A stretch of DNA of 64,000 nucleotides from Cherax quadricarinatus (GCF_038502225.1 NC_091301.1:22550859-22614858), one strand, 5' to 3'; counted from the first letter of the stretch, positions 1 to 10,676 are shown. Notes: generated from the letters alone by a model not told the origin. A program made the numbers and translations.

Positions 1-180
1 GAGAATGAGAGGGAGAAGGGGAGGAGAATGAGAGGGAGAGGGGGACGAGAATGAGAGGGAGAGAGTGAGGAGAATGAGGGAGAGAGGGAAGAGGATGAAG
101 GAGGAGAATGGGGAAGAGAGGTGGGGGGAGAATGAGGAGGAACAGAAGTAATAAGAAGGATGAATAGAGGAAAGACGGAG
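1..180 (+). repeat. GA-rich degenerate tandem repeat
   Basis: The + strand is almost purely purine, built from variants of GAGAATGAGAGGGAGAGGGG with a period of roughly 26 bp. The array runs off the left edge of the window. No coding signal. Confidence 0.8.
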
Positions 181-487
181 GAAGGAGCATGAAAAAAAAA
201 GTTTTATTTGAAAAGAATCTAGAATGACTAGGCAGAGAGATCTAGATTTAAACATTTTATTTCCAGTCAATGCATTTACAAAATATGCAATAATCAGGAG
301 GGAAAAGTGAGGAGAGTGAAGAGGGAGAAAGGATAATGATGAGAGGAAGAGAGGAAGAGAAATGCAGTAGTCATACAGTAAGGGAGGAGGATACAGGAAG
401 AAGAGAGAGGGGAGATAGAAGGAAGAAAACTAGAGAGCTGCTGTAATGAAAAAGATCTCACATTATATCATTTGACGAGGATCTACT
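181..487. other. purine-rich unannotated stretch
   Basis: Mixed A-rich and GA-rich DNA between the first array and the AGC/AAC array. I see no gene, RNA or recognisable mobile element in it. Confidence 0.5.
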
Positions 488-861
488 TCAGGAGCAACAG
501 CAACAACAGTAGCAACAACAGCAGCAACAACAACATCAGTAGTAGCAACAGTAGCAGCAACACGAGCAGCAGAAGCAACAACATCAGGATCAGGAGCAGC
601 ATCAGTAGCAACAGGAGCAACAGCAACAACAGGAGCAGTAGCAGCAACAACAGGAGCAGCAATAAAAGTAGCAGCAGCAACATGAGCAGTAGCAGCAACA
701 GGAGTAGCAGCAGCAACAGGAGCAGCAGCAGTAACATGAGAAGTAGCAACAACAACAGGAGTAGTAGCAACAATAGAAGCAGCACCAACAACAGGAGCAG
801 CACCAACAACAGGAGCAGCAGCAGCAACAGCAACAGCAGCAACAGTAGTAGCAGCAGGAAG
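488..861 (+). repeat. AGC/AAC trinucleotide array
   Basis: Interrupted trinucleotide repeat made of AGCAGCAAC and AGGAGCAGC variants. It keeps frames open on both strands: Ser/Asn-rich on + at 472-936 and poly-Leu on - at 483-842. Both products are low complexity with no flanking domain, so I treat the frames as by-products of the repeat. Confidence 0.85.
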
Positions 862-939
862 CCAGTTGGTCCCCAGTATCCTCCTGTTCCTTCGTCAGGT
901 ATCTCTCTTAAGCTCTTGATTCCCAGGGGTTATTGAATT

Positions 940-1365
940 ACCTGGCTGTCTAGCTGCAGCCAGAGAGGTGCTTTGTCAATCCTATGTTCTTTTATGAGGG
1001 AGAGGTGGGGAGAGACGGGGAGAGAGGCTTTGTAGCTCCCCACTCTTTTTTGGGGGTGGGTGGGGGGAAAGGAGGCCTTGTGAACCTCATGTTCTGTTAT
1101 GGGGAGAGGTGGGGATTTAGTAGCCTCCATGTTTTATAGGGGAAGTTAAGAGAGACTTTGTTTACTCCATGTTCTTTTATGGGGGAGTAGGAAGCTTTGT
1201 AAATTACCTCGTTCTTATATGGGTGGAGTTGGGAAGGGATTTGGGGGGGGTCTTTGATCCCCTTTTTACAGTGGGTTGAAGTATGAGGGGGAATTTTATC
1301 CCCCTCACCCTTATCTTCAGTAGTTTGTGGAAGGAGAAACGTCTGTGGGTCTGGAGGAACGTTGT
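940..1365 (+). repeat. degenerate direct repeats around ATGTTCTTTTATGGGG
   Basis: Variants of a CATGTTCTTTTATGGGGGAG core recur near 983, 1089, 1127, 1170 and 1210, each followed by G-rich sequence and a TTTGT-containing spacer. Spacing is irregular (about 40-105 bp), so this is an old, decayed tandem repeat. No coding interpretation. Confidence 0.55.
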
Positions 1366-1516
1366 AAAACACACGTTATAAGTTTTTTAATATTATTGTA
1401 TTTTTTACTTAATTTTCACTTGTCTTATATTGAGATTGAATGAGTTGAAGGAAGCGGCTTGTTCCTCTGTTTATTTATTGTTTATTGTAAATGACATACG
1501 ATAATGTTCTCACCCG

Positions 1517-1518
<2 letters not shown>

Positions 1519-1584
<66 letters not shown>
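1519..1584 (+). repeat. (CA)n microsatellite
   Basis: About 33 uninterrupted AC dinucleotides. The translated poly-Thr/His frame across it is spurious. Confidence 0.95.
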
Positions 1585-1586
<2 letters not shown>

Positions 1587-1600
1587 GAATATAACGTAGA

Positions 1601-1731
1601 TAAATGTCATGTAAACAAACCACGGAACGGGTGGTGTTTGAACCAAGTTACGAACTGGCCTGGAATTTTACGACTCACTCACCATGGGTTCAAACCCCAC
1701 CCGCTCCCGTGGTTTGTTTACATGACATTTA
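1601..1731. repeat. inverted repeat with tRNA-like B-box arms
   Basis: The left arm (1601-1643) and right arm (about 1688-1731) are near-complementary; both contain the ATGTCATGTAAACAAACCAC motif or its complement. Each arm carries a GGTTCAAACC-type sequence resembling the RNA polymerase III B box (GGTTCRANNCC). The spacer is about 45 bp. It resembles a head-to-head pair of tRNA-derived sequences; similar pairs occur at 10677-10785, 16756-16981 and 36398-36500. No full cloverleaf is visible. Confidence 0.65.
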
Positions 1732-4012
1732 TTACGATTTCAATCGTGAGTCATAAATGTTACGTAACTGACACGGGAGAGAGCGGAATCTGGCCACTTA
1801 AGGAATATAGACTGTCACAAAGTCTTGAAAAGTATCAGGCAGAGACAGAGGTCCCAGAAGCTATTATCAACAAAAAAAAATATTGTCGCCTGAAGAGCAT
1901 TTAAACGAGAATGTGTGAGACTCACATGTTTCACTGACGAATTATAAAATATTTTTCACATATTTGGATGATGACATGTTAAAGAAACCTCTTTATAACT
2001 TATATTAGGTCAAAATTAAATGTACACGTGAAAAAAATGTAAATAAAAGAAGGGTCCGTAAAGGAGTTACAAATCGGCTACCAGTTTAAAAAATAGAGAA
2101 GACATGAAAAATCAGCAAAAGAATTTTCTTTTATGATCAGATAACTTTTTTATCTGTTGTGTTCCAGTTACTACCGCGTCCCTGTGTCTCATCTACCTTT
2201 AATCACTATATATAGGTTGTCCATCATCTACCTCTCCTCGCATTTCACATAGATTTGTTCTTATCTGCTCTAATTCCCCCCTGACTATTTTCCATGTCGT
2301 GATCATCTTAACCCTGGTCCCTCTCTTCTAGTGTTGCTATGGTAAATTCTTTATGTCTCCCCTCATAGTCAATGTCCCTCACTTCTGGAACTAAATTCGC
2401 TTAAGCTTTGATTTTTCTCTAGTATATACAGTATTGGTCAGGTTTGGGCTCCGTGATGGCTTCGCATACTCTAAGATAAAATTAACGTAAGTAGTGTATA
2501 ATGTTTCAAATGAATCTTCATGAAGATTCCTGGAATCAGTTCTTGGGTTAACTAGTTGTCCATGCACCAGTGAACTTATGAAGTTAAGTATTTCTGGTGA
2601 TATGTTCAGAGTAATGCTTACCCTCAGATCTTTTTCCTTGTACGTTGTTACGAGCGTTACACATACTTAATGTATTCTAAGCCCAGTCTTGGAATTCTCT
2701 CTCATATTTTCATTACTTACTAGTTTAAATGCACAGCTCTTAGACGACAGCATTACTCAAAAAATCGCACCAAAAATTAGAGGAGCAGGTGAGACTTACA
2801 GGATTACAAGGAATTAAATAGCATCTTAGGGTGAGGAAACGGTATGTGATGGATCGGAAAGAATTATCTCAGTACCGTTGTCGGTACTGAGACCGATACT
2901 ATCTCTGGTAGATGTCAACAACATGCCAGAAGAGATAGTCTTGTATATCCGCATTTGCAGATTATGAGCATTAAAGTCGGAGGTAACAAGGAAAATCTGC
3001 TACATACCCCTTACCAAACTCCAAACTTATTAAAATTTGGAAACCGGGAAAGACTTAGACGAGAAACAAAGGGTTGGCTAGAGAGGACGAGGCGGCAGAA
3101 CTTACGCATGGAGAGGACACCAAGACTGAACATAATATCGAGCATACCGCCGAAAATCCACATTAACCTAATAACTTCTGAGGCATGTGTATGTGACTGG
3201 CAAACATAAGAATAGCTTTCAGGGGCCTAAAATACTGCCATTTATATCCCGTACACGACAGACCAGCACAGAGACCACACCTGATCGAGACAATGACGTG
3301 CAGAGGCTGACAACGACACCATCACTGAGCTAACTTGAATACCCTATGAGTAGCAGCTGTGAGAACTGAACTTGAAGGACTTAACACAATGCACAGGGTA
3401 ACAGTGTTCAACAGGAAAGAAACGGGAACTAGTACACACAAAAAGAAATTAAAAATACGAGAATGAGATTAATGAAATATGTCAAGCAATATTCTCTCAG
3501 TTTACGAGTGAACAAAAAACTGCGATGACCTGGGAAGGGACTCCGTAAGGCTCTCTACAACAGGTGTTATAAGGCTGAGGAAGCCAGCGAGGAATTAATC
3601 GGCTAACGTCTAGGTAAGAGGCATCACCAGGAGATGAAACCCAAACAACACACATGAATACACAAAAGCATACGCTCATTCATATGCGTATCCGTAACCC
3701 GGATGTACGTTCGCATGCGTACTAGTCGATACTTACGCTAACAGTTCCTTGGAGTTTTTCTCACATACAAATAACTCTTGTAGTTAAGCTACTGTAGTAA
3801 GCAATACTGTAGGAAGTAGTTTGGCAGAGAACAACTACATGGAGGTACTAACGTCCAGTCACGTCAGTATGATTCAGAAGGCTGTTAATTAAATGTTATG
3901 CAACTTGGCAAACAGTGTTGCCATCATGGATAGGTCATTATACATTAACAGTGTCACCATCAGGGAAGAATTCAATTTAGTGATCTTACTGTGCCTCTGC
4001 CTGCCTCCCATA
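1732..4012. other. unannotated AT-rich region
   Basis: No gene or known element is supported over 2.2 kb. Short frames (for example + 2955-3209, 84 codons) have no recognisable domain. The one local structure noted is a perfect 9-bp stem with a 4-base loop at 2869-2890 (TCAGTACCG / CGGTACTGA). Confidence 0.5.
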
Positions 4013-4510
4013 ACACCCCTTCCCGGCCTCACCCTCCCCAGCCTCACCCCTCCTAGCCTCACCCCTATCCAGCCTCACCCCTCCTTTAGCCTCACCCCTC
4101 CCAACCTCACCCCTATCCAGCCTCACCCCTCCCCCAGCCTCACCCCTATCCAGCCTCACCCCTATCCAGCCTTACCCCTTCCCCAGCCTCGCCCCTCCCC
4201 CAGCCTCACCCCTATCCAGCCTCACCCCTCCCCTAGCCTCACCCCTCCCCAGCCTCACCCCTCCCCCAGCCTCAGCCCTATCCAGCCTCACCCCTCCCAG
4301 CCTTACCCCTATCCAGCCTCACCCATCCCAGCCTCACCCCTATCCAGCCTCACCCCTCCCCTCGCCTGACCCCTCCCCAGCCTCATCCCTCCCCAGCCTC
4401 ACCCCTATCCAGCCTCACCCCTCCCCCAGCCTCACCCCTTCCCTAGCATCACCCCTCACCAGCCTCACCCCTCCCCAGCCTCACCCGTCCCCCACCTTCA
4501 CCTCTCCCCA
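4013..4510 (+). repeat. C-rich minisatellite, about 16-18 bp unit
   Basis: Tandem variants of CCTATCCAGCCTCACCCC and CCTCCCCCAGCCTCACC, roughly 30 units. It opens a Pro/Ser/Leu-rich frame at 3893-4369, which is a repeat artefact. Confidence 0.9.
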
Positions 4511-5249
4511 GTCTCAGGCAACGTTAGGATAGGTTACACGAACACACTAATTCTTACATGTAACCCCATCTCAGGAAACAGAAGAAAATTGCAGTAAGAG
4601 TGTCAGTCAGAGAGTCTGGTGTCCAGGCAAGCCCAGGCAACGCTGAAATTGGCACGCTTATATTTCATTGTGTGAGGGTCAGTCTATCCTGTCTCTCTGT
4701 GTGACGGAACATACACCCCGTCTTAGGCTGCTGGTAACCTCGCTATTCACATTAAAACAGCGTCAATGACGACACTTGTCGAAGAGAAAGCTGTTGATGC
4801 GTATGGCACGTGTGCGTATGCGCATGTGTCATACGTGTATCTTTATTTGGCGAGGTTTCGCCAAATTAAGATACGCAAGGGTTTATTATGTGTCACTAAA
4901 ACGTTAGTATTCTATGCCATTAATATATAGAGGAGGCTTTCAATGGAACAACGTTTTGCTCTAACTTGATGAAGTTCTACTTGGAGCGAAACGTTGACCC
5001 AATGCGTGCTTGTTCTGAAGAATGTCGTTTCATCAACCTTGGTACTATCAAAACACGACGAGGCAAAAAAACGTACACACAAAAAAACTCACATTTTTAT
5101 CCAGCTCATTCTTGCACTCATTAAGTAAGTCCAGGAAGTTTACCTAGAACTGGATCCATAATTAGGCAAGTTTTTCTTCCCTTTGCCTGTCACTTAAAGC
5201 TACGTAAACTCTTGTTAGTGAGGGAACAACATTTGTGGTGTTCTTCTCG
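4511..5249. other. unannotated region with a hairpin
   Basis: No gene seen. A 16-bp inverted repeat with one mismatch sits at 4837-4852 / 4859-4874 (GTATCTTTATTTGGCG and its complement, 6-base loop). At 4940-5000 a second imperfect inverted pair, ACGTTTTGCTC / GAGCGAAACGT, resembles the fold-back repeats at 11061 and 63232. Confidence 0.5.
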
Positions 5250-5424
5250 AGACTAGAACACACCTGGAGAATGTTCTCTCTTGATCATTAACAACTTGGT
5301 ATGTACACACCTGGAGAATGTTCTCTTATTTTTCGTTAACTGATTTATATATATAGAAATCAGGGGAATGTTCTCTCAGCTTTCGTTGACTAATTTATAT
5401 AGACACCAAGAGAATGTTTACACC
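5250..5424 (+). repeat. four imperfect ~50-bp tandem repeats
   Basis: The core ACACCTGGAGAATGTTCTCT occurs near 5260 and 5309, with degenerate forms near 5362 and 5404. A GTTAACTGATTTATATA-like segment lies between the later copies. No coding signal. Confidence 0.65.
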
Positions 5425-5560
5425 CTTCGAGGAAGGTGCCTCGAAGGGCACCTTTCATCCCTTCCCTTGGATTAAATCTGATTGCCTCCCTATCCCTTGG
5501 TGATGTATGTGTCCTACGGGCTTAGGGGTTTCCCGCCCATGAGCGCAAAAATAGTTCTCT
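5425..5560 (+). repeat. dispersed repeat fragment (CCTACGGG/TTAG family)
   Basis: Related by eye to 24500-24676, 47638-47862 and 59865-60005: each has CTTCCCTTGGATTAA or CAGTTCCCTGAATTAAGCC followed by TCCTACGGGTTTAGCG and CCCCAT. Two of the other copies end in (AAT)n. This copy begins in a small hairpin (AAGGTGCCTCGAAGGGCACCTT) and lacks the AAT tail. Probably a SINE or LINE 3' end of unknown family. Confidence 0.55.
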
Positions 5561-6492
5561 CGTAAAATCTTGATTCAAACACTCCAGCCAGGGCAGTGTT
5601 TAGTCTTCTTCTATTAATGTTTATATAAACATCCAGCCAGAGAACAGGACTTAATCACGTGACGATCCGTTCACTGAAAAAACTTCGACTAGTCTATATA
5701 CGTGTGTACAGTCTTACCCGCTTTACATTATATCGGCTTACGTCAAATTAGCCTTTACGCCACTTTTCTAGAGTAAATTTCAGTTCAGTGAACGTCATTA
5801 CGACCGACGTTACGTCACTCAGCAACGTCACCTACGTCATAACAAAAGTACGCGAAATAAATAAATTTTTCCTTAAAAATATATTTAAAATAAATGAAAC
5901 ACAGAAATTAACGATAAAAGAAGCTAAAAAAAATTTCAAATACAATAAAAACACACTAAAAATATATAAAAATGTATACATATACGTAGTACGGGCGTCT
6001 TGTTGCGTGGTGGCGTTGCTGTTGTTTCTCATTCAAAACAAGGGCGACGCCATATCCATTTTTGCCCATGCTACGATATTGTGCTTGCTTTGCCTTTCGC
6101 CGTTATTTTTGTGATTATTCCCTTACTGTGTCTGTGTTAGCCGTGGGTCCTAAGGACAGTGCTAGTGATTCCTAACGTAATGTGGTTACGATTCAAGATA
6201 AGTTAATTATGATTAAGAGGCATTCTTTAATGTATTAACGAGAGTTACATTGTCATGTGTTGTTTACGCTAATTTTAAGATGGTTTTGTCATACTTAAGG
6301 CATTTTTTTAACTGTGTTCATTATTCTTTAAAAAATGTGACTAAAATGTGTTTTTAGTGTTCTTTAAGGTTTAACGATAGTTATATTCTTTTGCGAGCTA
6401 TTTCCGATAGTTTGACGGTGTTTGTCATGACTTTAAGGTATTCGTATAGCATTACGTCTGGTTTACGTCAAAAATCGGGTTACGTCACGGCT
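5561..6492. other. unannotated region with clustered ACGTCA motifs
   Basis: No supported gene. A 108-codon frame (+ 5788-6114) is Lys/Asn-rich with a hydrophobic C-terminus but matches nothing I recognise. TTACGTCA/AACGTCAC motifs, matching the CRE/ATF half site CGTCA, are dense at 5741-5840 and again at 6465-6490. This could be regulatory DNA or chance. Confidence 0.35.
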
Positions 6493-6497
6493 TTTGG

Positions 6498-6921
6498 AAC
6501 CAATTGCAAAAGTTAGTGGACGAAGATTGGGAGGGTGTGTAAAGGAAGAAAGTTGAAAGTGAACATAGATAAGAGTAAGGTGATGAAGGTATCAAAAGAT
6601 TTAGATAAAGAAAAATTGGATAGTACATGGAGAGAGGGAGTATGGAAGATTTGAATATTTTCAGATATTTGAGAGTTGACTTATCAGTAGATGGGTTTAT
6701 GAAGGAGGAGGTTAACCATAGAATTGATGAAGGAAAAAAGGTGAGTAGTGCGTTGAGGTATCTGTAGAGACAAAAAACGTTATCCATGGAGGCAAAGAAG
6801 GGAATGTACAAGAGTATAGTGGTACCAACACACTTATATGGGTGTGAAGCTTGGGTTGTAAATGCTGCATCAAGGAGGTGGCTGGAGGCAGTGATGTCGT
6901 GTCTAAGGGCAATGTGGTGTA
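6498..6921 (+). pseudogene. RTE-like LINE reverse-transcriptase fragment
   Basis: The + strand encodes, with stops and frameshifts, the region following the RT palm in the RTE-like LINE at 27291-29250. Conceptual pieces include KLKVNIDKSKV, FRYLRVDLSVDG, EVNHRIDEGKKVSSALRYL, AKKGMYKSIVVPT and SCLRAM, in the same order as the longer copy. Stops interrupt the frame at several points. It ends where the (TA)n palindrome begins. Dead 5'- and 3'-truncated copy; confident for the family relationship, not for exact ends. Confidence 0.85.
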
Positions 6922-6955
6922 TTTAAGCCAAAATCACAACTTTTATCCATTCGGC

Positions 6956-7014
<59 letters not shown>
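6922..7014. repeat. (TA)n array with inverted TTCGGCAC flank
   Basis: The (TA)n tract is 6959-7014. Its left flank, 6922-6958, ends ATTCGGCAC and is the reverse complement of the DNA right of the array (GTGCCGAAT at 7016-7024), so the array sits at the centre of a palindrome. The left flank is a partial inverted copy of the end of the MITE-like element at 7015-7399. Confidence 0.75.
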
Positions 7015-7016
<2 letters not shown>

Positions 7017-7398
7017 TGCCGAATAGGAGAACTTGCGATCATGGCTTAAATAGCAACGCTCATCTTGCCATATAGGACAAGGGAAAATTTGTGTATGCAA
7101 TAATTTGGCCAAAATCATTCTGAATCTAACGAAAAAAATATATTTCGTTGTGTTTCTTTATTATTAAATTATTGTAAGCTTATATAAAATATATTTAGTT
7201 GGGTTAGGCTAAAATCAATTGTTCTTGTTATAATAAGGTTAGGTAAGTTTTCTAAGATTCTTTTGGTGCAAAATTATAAATTTTTACATCAATATTAATG
7301 AAAAAAGAATATATCTTTAAACGTATAAGAGAAAATTTTAGAAAAGACTTTATTTTAAATGAGTTCTTGCTAACTGACCAGTTTTACATATTCGGCAC

Positions 7399-7399
<1 letters not shown>
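7015..7399 (+). mobile_element. MITE-like element with 11-bp TIRs between TA arrays
   Basis: The ends are perfect 11-bp inverted repeats, CGTGCCGAATA (7015-7025) and TATTCGGCACG (7389-7399). The 385-bp body is AT-rich and non-coding, with GTTAGGCTAAAATC and AAGGTTAGG runs. Both sides are (TA)n, as expected for an element inserting at TA, though the array hides any target duplication. I believe the sequence is a widespread decapod repeat from memory; this is not verified. Confidence 0.6.
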
Positions 7400-7449
<50 letters not shown>

Positions 7450-7487
7450 ATATACATACGTATATAATATATATATTATATATATAT
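7400..7487. repeat. (TA)n array, interrupted
   Basis: TA dinucleotides with short interruptions (ATACATACGTATATAA). It separates the MITE-like element from a short LINE 3' end. Confidence 0.9.
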
Positions 7488-7580
7488 CAGGAAGAAATCC
7501 AAATATTCTTCCTTGAAGCCTTTTTATCCACTTCTCCGAGGCTATGGGTCCCACAATTTACACCAGAGGTGGACCCCATC
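7488..7580 (+). mobile_element. 93-bp 3' end of REL-endonuclease LINE
   Basis: Reverse complement of 39690-39782: shared pieces include CAGGAAGAAATCCAAATATT, CTTCTCCGAGGCTATGGGTC and CACCAGAGGTGGACCCCAT. Relative to the full copies it holds only the 3' untranslated tail, so it is an extreme 5' truncation. It is bounded by TA arrays on both sides, like the copies at 26037 and 39688. Confidence 0.8.

Positions 7581-7674
<94 letters not shown>
7581..7674. repeat. (TA)n array
   Basis: Nearly pure TA dinucleotides. Frames reading Tyr-Ile repeats across it on both strands are artefacts. Confidence 0.95.
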
Positions 7675-7675
<1 letters not shown>

Positions 7676-8021
7676 TATACAAGTGTACATTCATGTGTTG
7701 TTACAACCAATGTCTGTGTCACTATATTCCACCACTTCTCTATTCCTCTTACACAGGCCTAACGTAGTTTGCATATTGTCATGCCCAAGCACATATTAGA
7801 AATATCTACTCCCATATACCACTATATATGTGCAGGTGGTACTGTGTGCATTATGGGTGTATAGACATATATGTGTGTATGTAATTATATCTACAGTATA
7901 TTCAAATTATGATCTCTGTATATATTTAACTGTCGTTTAAAATAGAGTAGCAGCACGTTACTCATGTGAACTATTTTTTATAATAAAGAAAAGGTACTTT
8001 ACCGACAAGTTAATAAGAGAT
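7675..8021. other. unannotated AT-rich stretch
   Basis: No gene or recognised repeat family apart from short GTATATATG-type tracts. Confidence 0.5.
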
Positions 8022-8358
8022 ATGTCCAACACTGGCTGGCCCAGCTCACATGTCCAACACTGGCTGGCCCAGCTCACATGTCCAACACTGGTTGACCCAG
8101 CTCACATGTCCAACACTGGCTGGCCCAGCTCACATGTGCAACACTGGTTGACCCAGCTCACATGTCCAACACTGGCTGGCCCAGCTCACATGTCCAACAC
8201 TGGTTGACCCAGCTCACATGTCCAACACTGGCTGGCCCAGCTCACATGTGCAACACTGGTTGACCCAGCTCACATGTCCAACACTGGCTGGCCCAGCTCA
8301 CATGTGCAACACTGGCTAGCCCAAGTCACATGTACAATACTATCTGTCCCAGCTCACA
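8022..8358 (+). repeat. 28-bp minisatellite, about 12 copies
   Basis: The unit is CTCACATGTCCAACACTGG plus CTGGCCCAG, 28 bp in all. A second variant with TTGACCCAG alternates irregularly with it, and some units read GTGCAAC for GTCCAAC. The last copies are degenerate. Confidence 0.95.
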
Positions 8359-8394
8359 TGTAACCTCATCTCCAAGTTGCTACACTTCGCCATC

Positions 8395-8620
8395 TGGTGT
8401 ACTGCTTGTGCTTCAAGATGAGTCGAGGCTGATCGTCTTGCGTCTAGGATGATGGACTCATTGCATTAAGCTAAGTCCTCCACCTCGTCTACTTCGTCTT
8501 CCACCAGCGCTGATATCTCTGGAAATGCGATTCAGTTCTGCATTCGACTGATGACGCCTACGCAGGCGAACCTTTCGTCAGTAAATATTCCTAGTGTTGC
8601 ACATGTCTTAACAATAAAAA
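8395..8620 (+). repeat. dispersed repeat ending CTAGTGTTGCACATGTCTTAA
   Basis: The 3' part (GCGAACCTTTCGTCAGTAAA, then AGTGTTGCACATGTCT) parallels the ends of the fold-back elements at 11061-11282 and 63232-63459 (AACGTTT..ATAAAGATACCC..GTTGCACATGTGTCT). Probably a diverged member of the same family. Confidence 0.5.
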
Positions 8621-8761
8621 AAGCTTTGTCACGAGAATAGCAGAATTACATATTCTTAAGCATATCATGACTGCATTATCTTATTTATGAATGTAGTTAA
8701 ATATATTATGTCATCTAAATCTGTCTCCTCTCAAATCTTTCCTGTTTCTTATACAGTATAT

Positions 8762-8995
8762 AACGGTGTCCCGTAGCTCGATTGCTAGTGCATTCAGCTC
8801 ACGCACTCAACTCCTGGGATCGATCCCCCGGTACAGCTGATAAACATTAGGATGTGCTTCCATAAGACACCTGATGTCCCTGTTCACCCATCAGTAAATT
8901 TAGTATCTGGGTGTTAATCGACTGTTGTGGGTTGCATCCTGGGACAAAATTGACCTAATTTGCCCGAAATGCTCTGCATAACAAGGGGTTTTCTA
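8762..8995 (+). mobile_element. tRNA-derived SINE
   Basis: The head is tRNA-like (GTAGCTCGATTGCTAGTGCA, then GGGATCGATCCCCCGG as a B-box-like segment). The body carries AACATTAGGATGTGCTTCC, CCTGTTCACCCATCAGTAAA, GGGTGTTAATCGACTG, GTTGCATCCTGGGACAAAAT and GACCTAATTTGCCCGAAATG. The same body recurs at 21099, 34975 (-), 35600 and, in part, 62205. This defines a tRNA-headed SINE family; several copies here are truncated. Confidence 0.85.
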
Positions 8996-9460
8996 TACAG
9001 TATGTCACTGCTGTCAGCTATGGTCTGTATAGTATAATATACAATATTATTATTATTTCATCAACCCCATCTTGACTGAAGCAATATAACAGAGGAAACA
9101 CAGGTAGCTTTTGTTTCCCCATCTTGTGTGACTATCGTATAGAATAGGGCAGCAGCACACTTCTGATGTATCCAGTGTACGACGTGTCCCATCCCTCCCT
9201 ACCTCACGTACTCAGGTGACAAACAGGCAATATTCCCAGAGGAAAATTTGTTTTGGGTGAATATCTTTTCGTGAGGCTGATAGTCTGAGTAAGTTGGAGG
9301 GTGGTTGGGGAGGTGGGGGGTAGGGGAGGAGTGAAAAGGGAGGGGCAGGGGAGGGGAGGGTGATAAAGGAGGGGGAAAGGGAAGCCTGATAAGATGAACA
9401 CGAGAGATCTCGTACGGGGCTGGAGGAGTCCTGGGATAGGGATTATTTCATGAAGTAGTG
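8996..9460. other. unannotated region with G-rich tract
   Basis: No gene. 9298-9385 is a G-rich, C-poor tract with many runs of three or more G (for example GGTGGGGGGTAGGGGAGG and GGGGAGGGGAGGG), a potential G-quadruplex on the + strand. Confidence 0.55.
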
Positions 9461-9933
9461 TTTGGGTGGTCGTAGCATCTTACTAGTAGTTGTAGCATGT
9501 TACTAGAGGTCGTAGCATGTTACTAGTGGTCGTAGCATGTTACTAGTGGTCGTAGCATCGTGTGGTCGGAGCAACTTACCAGTGGTTGTAGCATCTTACT
9601 AGTAGTCACAGCATCTTACCAGTGGTCGTAGCATGTTACTAATGGTCGTAGCATGTTACCAGTGGTCGTAGCATGTTACTAGTGGTCGTAGCATGTTACT
9701 AGTGGTCGGAGAATCTTACCAGTGGTCGTAGCATCTTACTAGTAGTCACAGCATCTTACCAGTGGTCGTAGCATCTTACCAGTTTTCGTAGCATCTTACC
9801 AGTGGTCGTAGCATCTTACCAGTGGTCGTAGCATCTTACCAGTGGTCGTAGCATCTTACCAGTGGTCGTAGCATCTTACCAGTGGTCGTAGCATCTTACC
9901 AGTGGTCGTAGCATCTTACCAGTGGTCGTAGCA
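9461..9933 (+). repeat. 20-bp minisatellite, about 23 copies
   Basis: Unit GGTCGTAGCATCTTACCAGT. The left half is mixed with GTTACTAGT and AGTCACAGC variants; the right half (9781-9933) is nearly homogeneous, suggesting recent expansion at that end. Confidence 0.95.
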
Positions 9934-10255
9934 TATATATCACAGCTCTCCCACAGTGCCCATAAACTTTCCTTCCCGTGTTCAAACTCCTTTCAATTTT
10001 CTCAAACTTATTTTATTGTCCCACTGGAAGGAAGTTCCCAAGCACGCATAATCGCTGCCTTCCTTAAGTCATTCTCAAACTCTCGCAACTCTTGTTCACT
10101 CCGCCGCTAAATCAACCAGTGGAAATATTTTTCGTATAGGTTCTTGTGGTGAGGTTGGTTTTTCTCCCGTTGGGTTTAGGTTCTATCGACTGTCATAGCA
10201 ACGGTTTGTCTAGAAACTTACAAAAAGAGAATATGTGTCCTGTTTCCTGACAAAT
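9934..10255. other. unannotated stretch
   Basis: No supported gene or element. A 62-codon frame at 9922-10110 has no recognisable domain. Confidence 0.5.
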
Positions 10256-10279
10256 CTAACCTAACCTAACCTAACCTAA
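10256..10279 (-). repeat. interstitial TTAGG-like run
   Basis: Five tandem CTAAC units reading as TTAGG on the - strand, the ancestral arthropod telomere repeat. Degenerate AACCT-rich DNA also occurs at 22285-22333. At 24 bp it may be chance or an interstitial telomeric remnant. Confidence 0.55.
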
Positions 10280-10351
10280 AAGAGAATAAAGATCGCTTTA
10301 ATTAGTTCCTTTTGTAGGTAAGAAAAATAAAATCTCATTGCATGCTCAAAT

Positions 10352-10502
<151 letters not shown>

Positions 10503-10506
10503 GTCC

Positions 10507-10652
10507 ATGAGATGTGTTGCAGTTTTTGAACTGTAATGTCGACATGTCTCTGGCAAGGCAGTGATGGAGTGAATGATGATGAAAGTATTTCTTCTTCTTT
10601 TTCGGGTCACCCTGCCTTGGTGGGAAACGGCCGATGTGTTAATAAAAAAAAA
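10507..10652 (+). mobile_element. RTE-like LINE 3'-end fragment
   Basis: Matches, in the opposite orientation, the 3' untranslated end of the RTE-like LINE at 27291-29250: GCAGTTTTTGAACTGTAATG, CTGGCAAGGCAGTGATGGAG, TTTTTCGGGTCACCCTGCC and TTGGTGGGAAACGGCC, followed by an A-rich tail. A third 3' end lies at 25105-25175. Confidence 0.8.
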
Positions 10653-10676
10653 TATTACTCGCTGTGGGAGCCATTC

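Noticed and set aside
472..936. 154-codon Ser/Asn-rich frame
   Set aside because: Translation of an AGC/AAC triplet array; the opposite strand is equally open as poly-Leu.
5788..6114. 108-codon small membrane-protein frame
   Set aside because: AT-rich composition and a hydrophobic tail alone are not evidence; no domain or supporting signal.
9461..9933. CRISPR-like array
   Set aside because: Units are contiguous tandem repeats with no unique spacers; the same holds for the 8022, 17296, 46425 and 57735 arrays.
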